NCBI GenBank assembly: GCA_015057455.1
Contig: SVEH01000009.1
Coordinates: 51,540-115,539, forward strand
DNA: 64,000 nucleotides
Origin: Lachnospiraceae bacterium
Lineage (GTDB): Bacteria > Bacillota > Clostridia > Lachnospirales > Lachnospiraceae
Direction of reading: 5' to 3'
The stretch's first letter is position 1. Each line of letters begins with the position of its first letter. A program made the position numbers and the translations under genes. The notes beneath the pieces were generated by a model. It was not told the origin of the DNA. It was given only the letters and a program-made list of their open reading frames with translations, and did not search any database. Of the stretch, positions 63,528 to 64,000 are shown in pieces.

Positions 63528-63554
63528 ATTCCCCTGTCATTCTGACAGGGGAAT
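63528..63554 (+). terminator. Intrinsic terminator after the HD protein gene
   Basis: Stem ATTCCCCTGTCA (63528-63539)/63543-63554, 3-nt loop, then TTCATTTTAG. Confidence 0.78.
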
Positions 63555-63600
63555 GTTCATTTTAGCTCCGCAAAAGTTTTATACTTTTATGCTAGTTCCA

Positions 63601-63756
63601 AATTTAAGAGGAATATAATATATTTTTCTCACCGCTTCCGCTCCGTTGCAAAGCGTAACGGTCGTTAAGTTCATACTTCGCATAATAATATGCTCGTATT
63701 CACTAAACGCCGACGGTTTGCAAACCCCGAAAAATATACTATATTCCTCTTAAATT
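63601..63756. repeat. Palindromic repeat family B, full copy
   Basis: Left arm 63601-63628 (AATTTAAGAGGAATATAATA..) and right arm 63729-63756 are inverse complements over 28 bp with one mismatch. Between them is a structured GC-richer core with GTTTGCAAAC and a weak inner stem around TATGCTCG. A shortened copy lies at 16633-16677. No ORF is evident in the 494 bp from 63507 to the window end. Confidence 0.8.
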
Positions 63757-63892
63757 TTAACCCTTGCTTATAACTATTATAGTTTTACAACATATAACAT
63801 TATAAAACGCTTAAAAAGGTATATTGTATTACTTAAAGTAAAAAAATAGAGTTATTAATAGACTTAGCAAACATAGAATAAATGCATCTAAA

Positions 63893-64000
63893 TCTCTAAG
63901 TACACAGCAAATAATAAAGGGGCTCGAATATATATGTTTAAAGGTGTCTGAGAACCTTGGTACTGTTATGATGTGACCATTGTCAAGTAGTAAATTTTAT
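63893..64000 (+). repeat. Palindromic repeat family A, second copy (runs off window)
   Basis: TCTCTAAGTACACAGCA then AAAGGGGCTCGAATATATATG aligns base for base with 56343-56390, and continues CCTTGGTACTGTTATGATGTG. It lacks the roughly 30-bp internal segment of copy one that lies between two TTAGTAC blocks, as if deleted by recombination between them. The right arm lies beyond the window. Confidence 0.78.

Overview
The window is low-GC DNA from a Gram-positive clostridium, most probably a member of or close to the Lachnospiraceae. Evidence: AT-rich codon use, AGGAGG-type ribosome sites in front of most genes, sigma-A-like promoters, the firmicute gene order recJ-apt-relA, RecD2, SpoVB-type flippase, SleB-type hydrolase, a second type IIA topoisomerase pair (parE-parC), a flavodiiron oxygen/NO reductase, the TatD-associated radical SAM protein, and no outer-membrane genes. 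No rRNA, tRNA or CRISPR array is visible, and there is no intact insertion sequence.

Layout. 1-6300 (minus strand): an incomplete relA, apt, recJ and, upstream of recJ, an unusual set of a Wzz-like protein, a BY-kinase-like ATPase and an M50-like membrane protease with a 280-residue Asn/Tyr-rich tail. 6375-9954: thrC, a SleB-like hydrolase and a solitary AP2/HNH-derived protein. 9958-15559: a five-gene ABC export-type operon whose ATPase ends in about sixteen Met/His-rich decapeptides. 15739-24748: SanA-like protein, recD2, lipoprotein amidase, lysA, a run of small secreted proteins including a metzincin, and a methyltransferase/reductase-like membrane protein. 25044-29358 (plus): parE and parC, with two mutually exclusive inverted repeats between them. 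29456-36598: membrane proteins of unknown role, asnA, a TtcA-like enzyme, upp and a flavodiiron protein. 36817-41105: a P-type ATPase behind a complete yybP-ykoY (Mn2+) riboswitch and intrinsic terminator, close to a DtxR-family regulator. 41181-51042: DUF815 ATPase, a ClC protein lacking the gating glutamate, two paralogous secreted nucleases flanking a small unknown gene, a CAP protein, a CarD-like protein and a membrane chemoreceptor. 51129-56071: radical SAM protein, pyridoxal-type kinase with ECF S component, flippase and a PD-(D/E)XK protein. 56572-63506: a giant MMPL/RND protein with about nine helical repeats in one loop, an ABC-2-like permease and a small HD alarmone-hydrolase-like protein.

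Intergenic DNA carries two families of long imperfect palindromes (16.6 kb, 56.4 kb, 63.6 kb, 63.9 kb), short tandem duplications, and near-identical terminator hairpins used at several loci.

How genes work together: the relA start and the HD protein at 62.7 kb both concern (p)ppGpp; the Mn riboswitch, P-type ATPase and DtxR protein form a plausible metal-homeostasis block; pdx kinase and S component form a vitamin B6 salvage pair; the 9.9-15.6 kb operon looks like one membrane machine. The most unusual items are the Met/His-repeat ABC ATPase, the MMPL repeat loop, the Asn/Tyr-rich protease, the probably catalytically dead HNH-AP2 protein, the glutamate-less ClC and the structured palindromic repeats. 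All functional statements rest on motif reading by eye; no database search was run.
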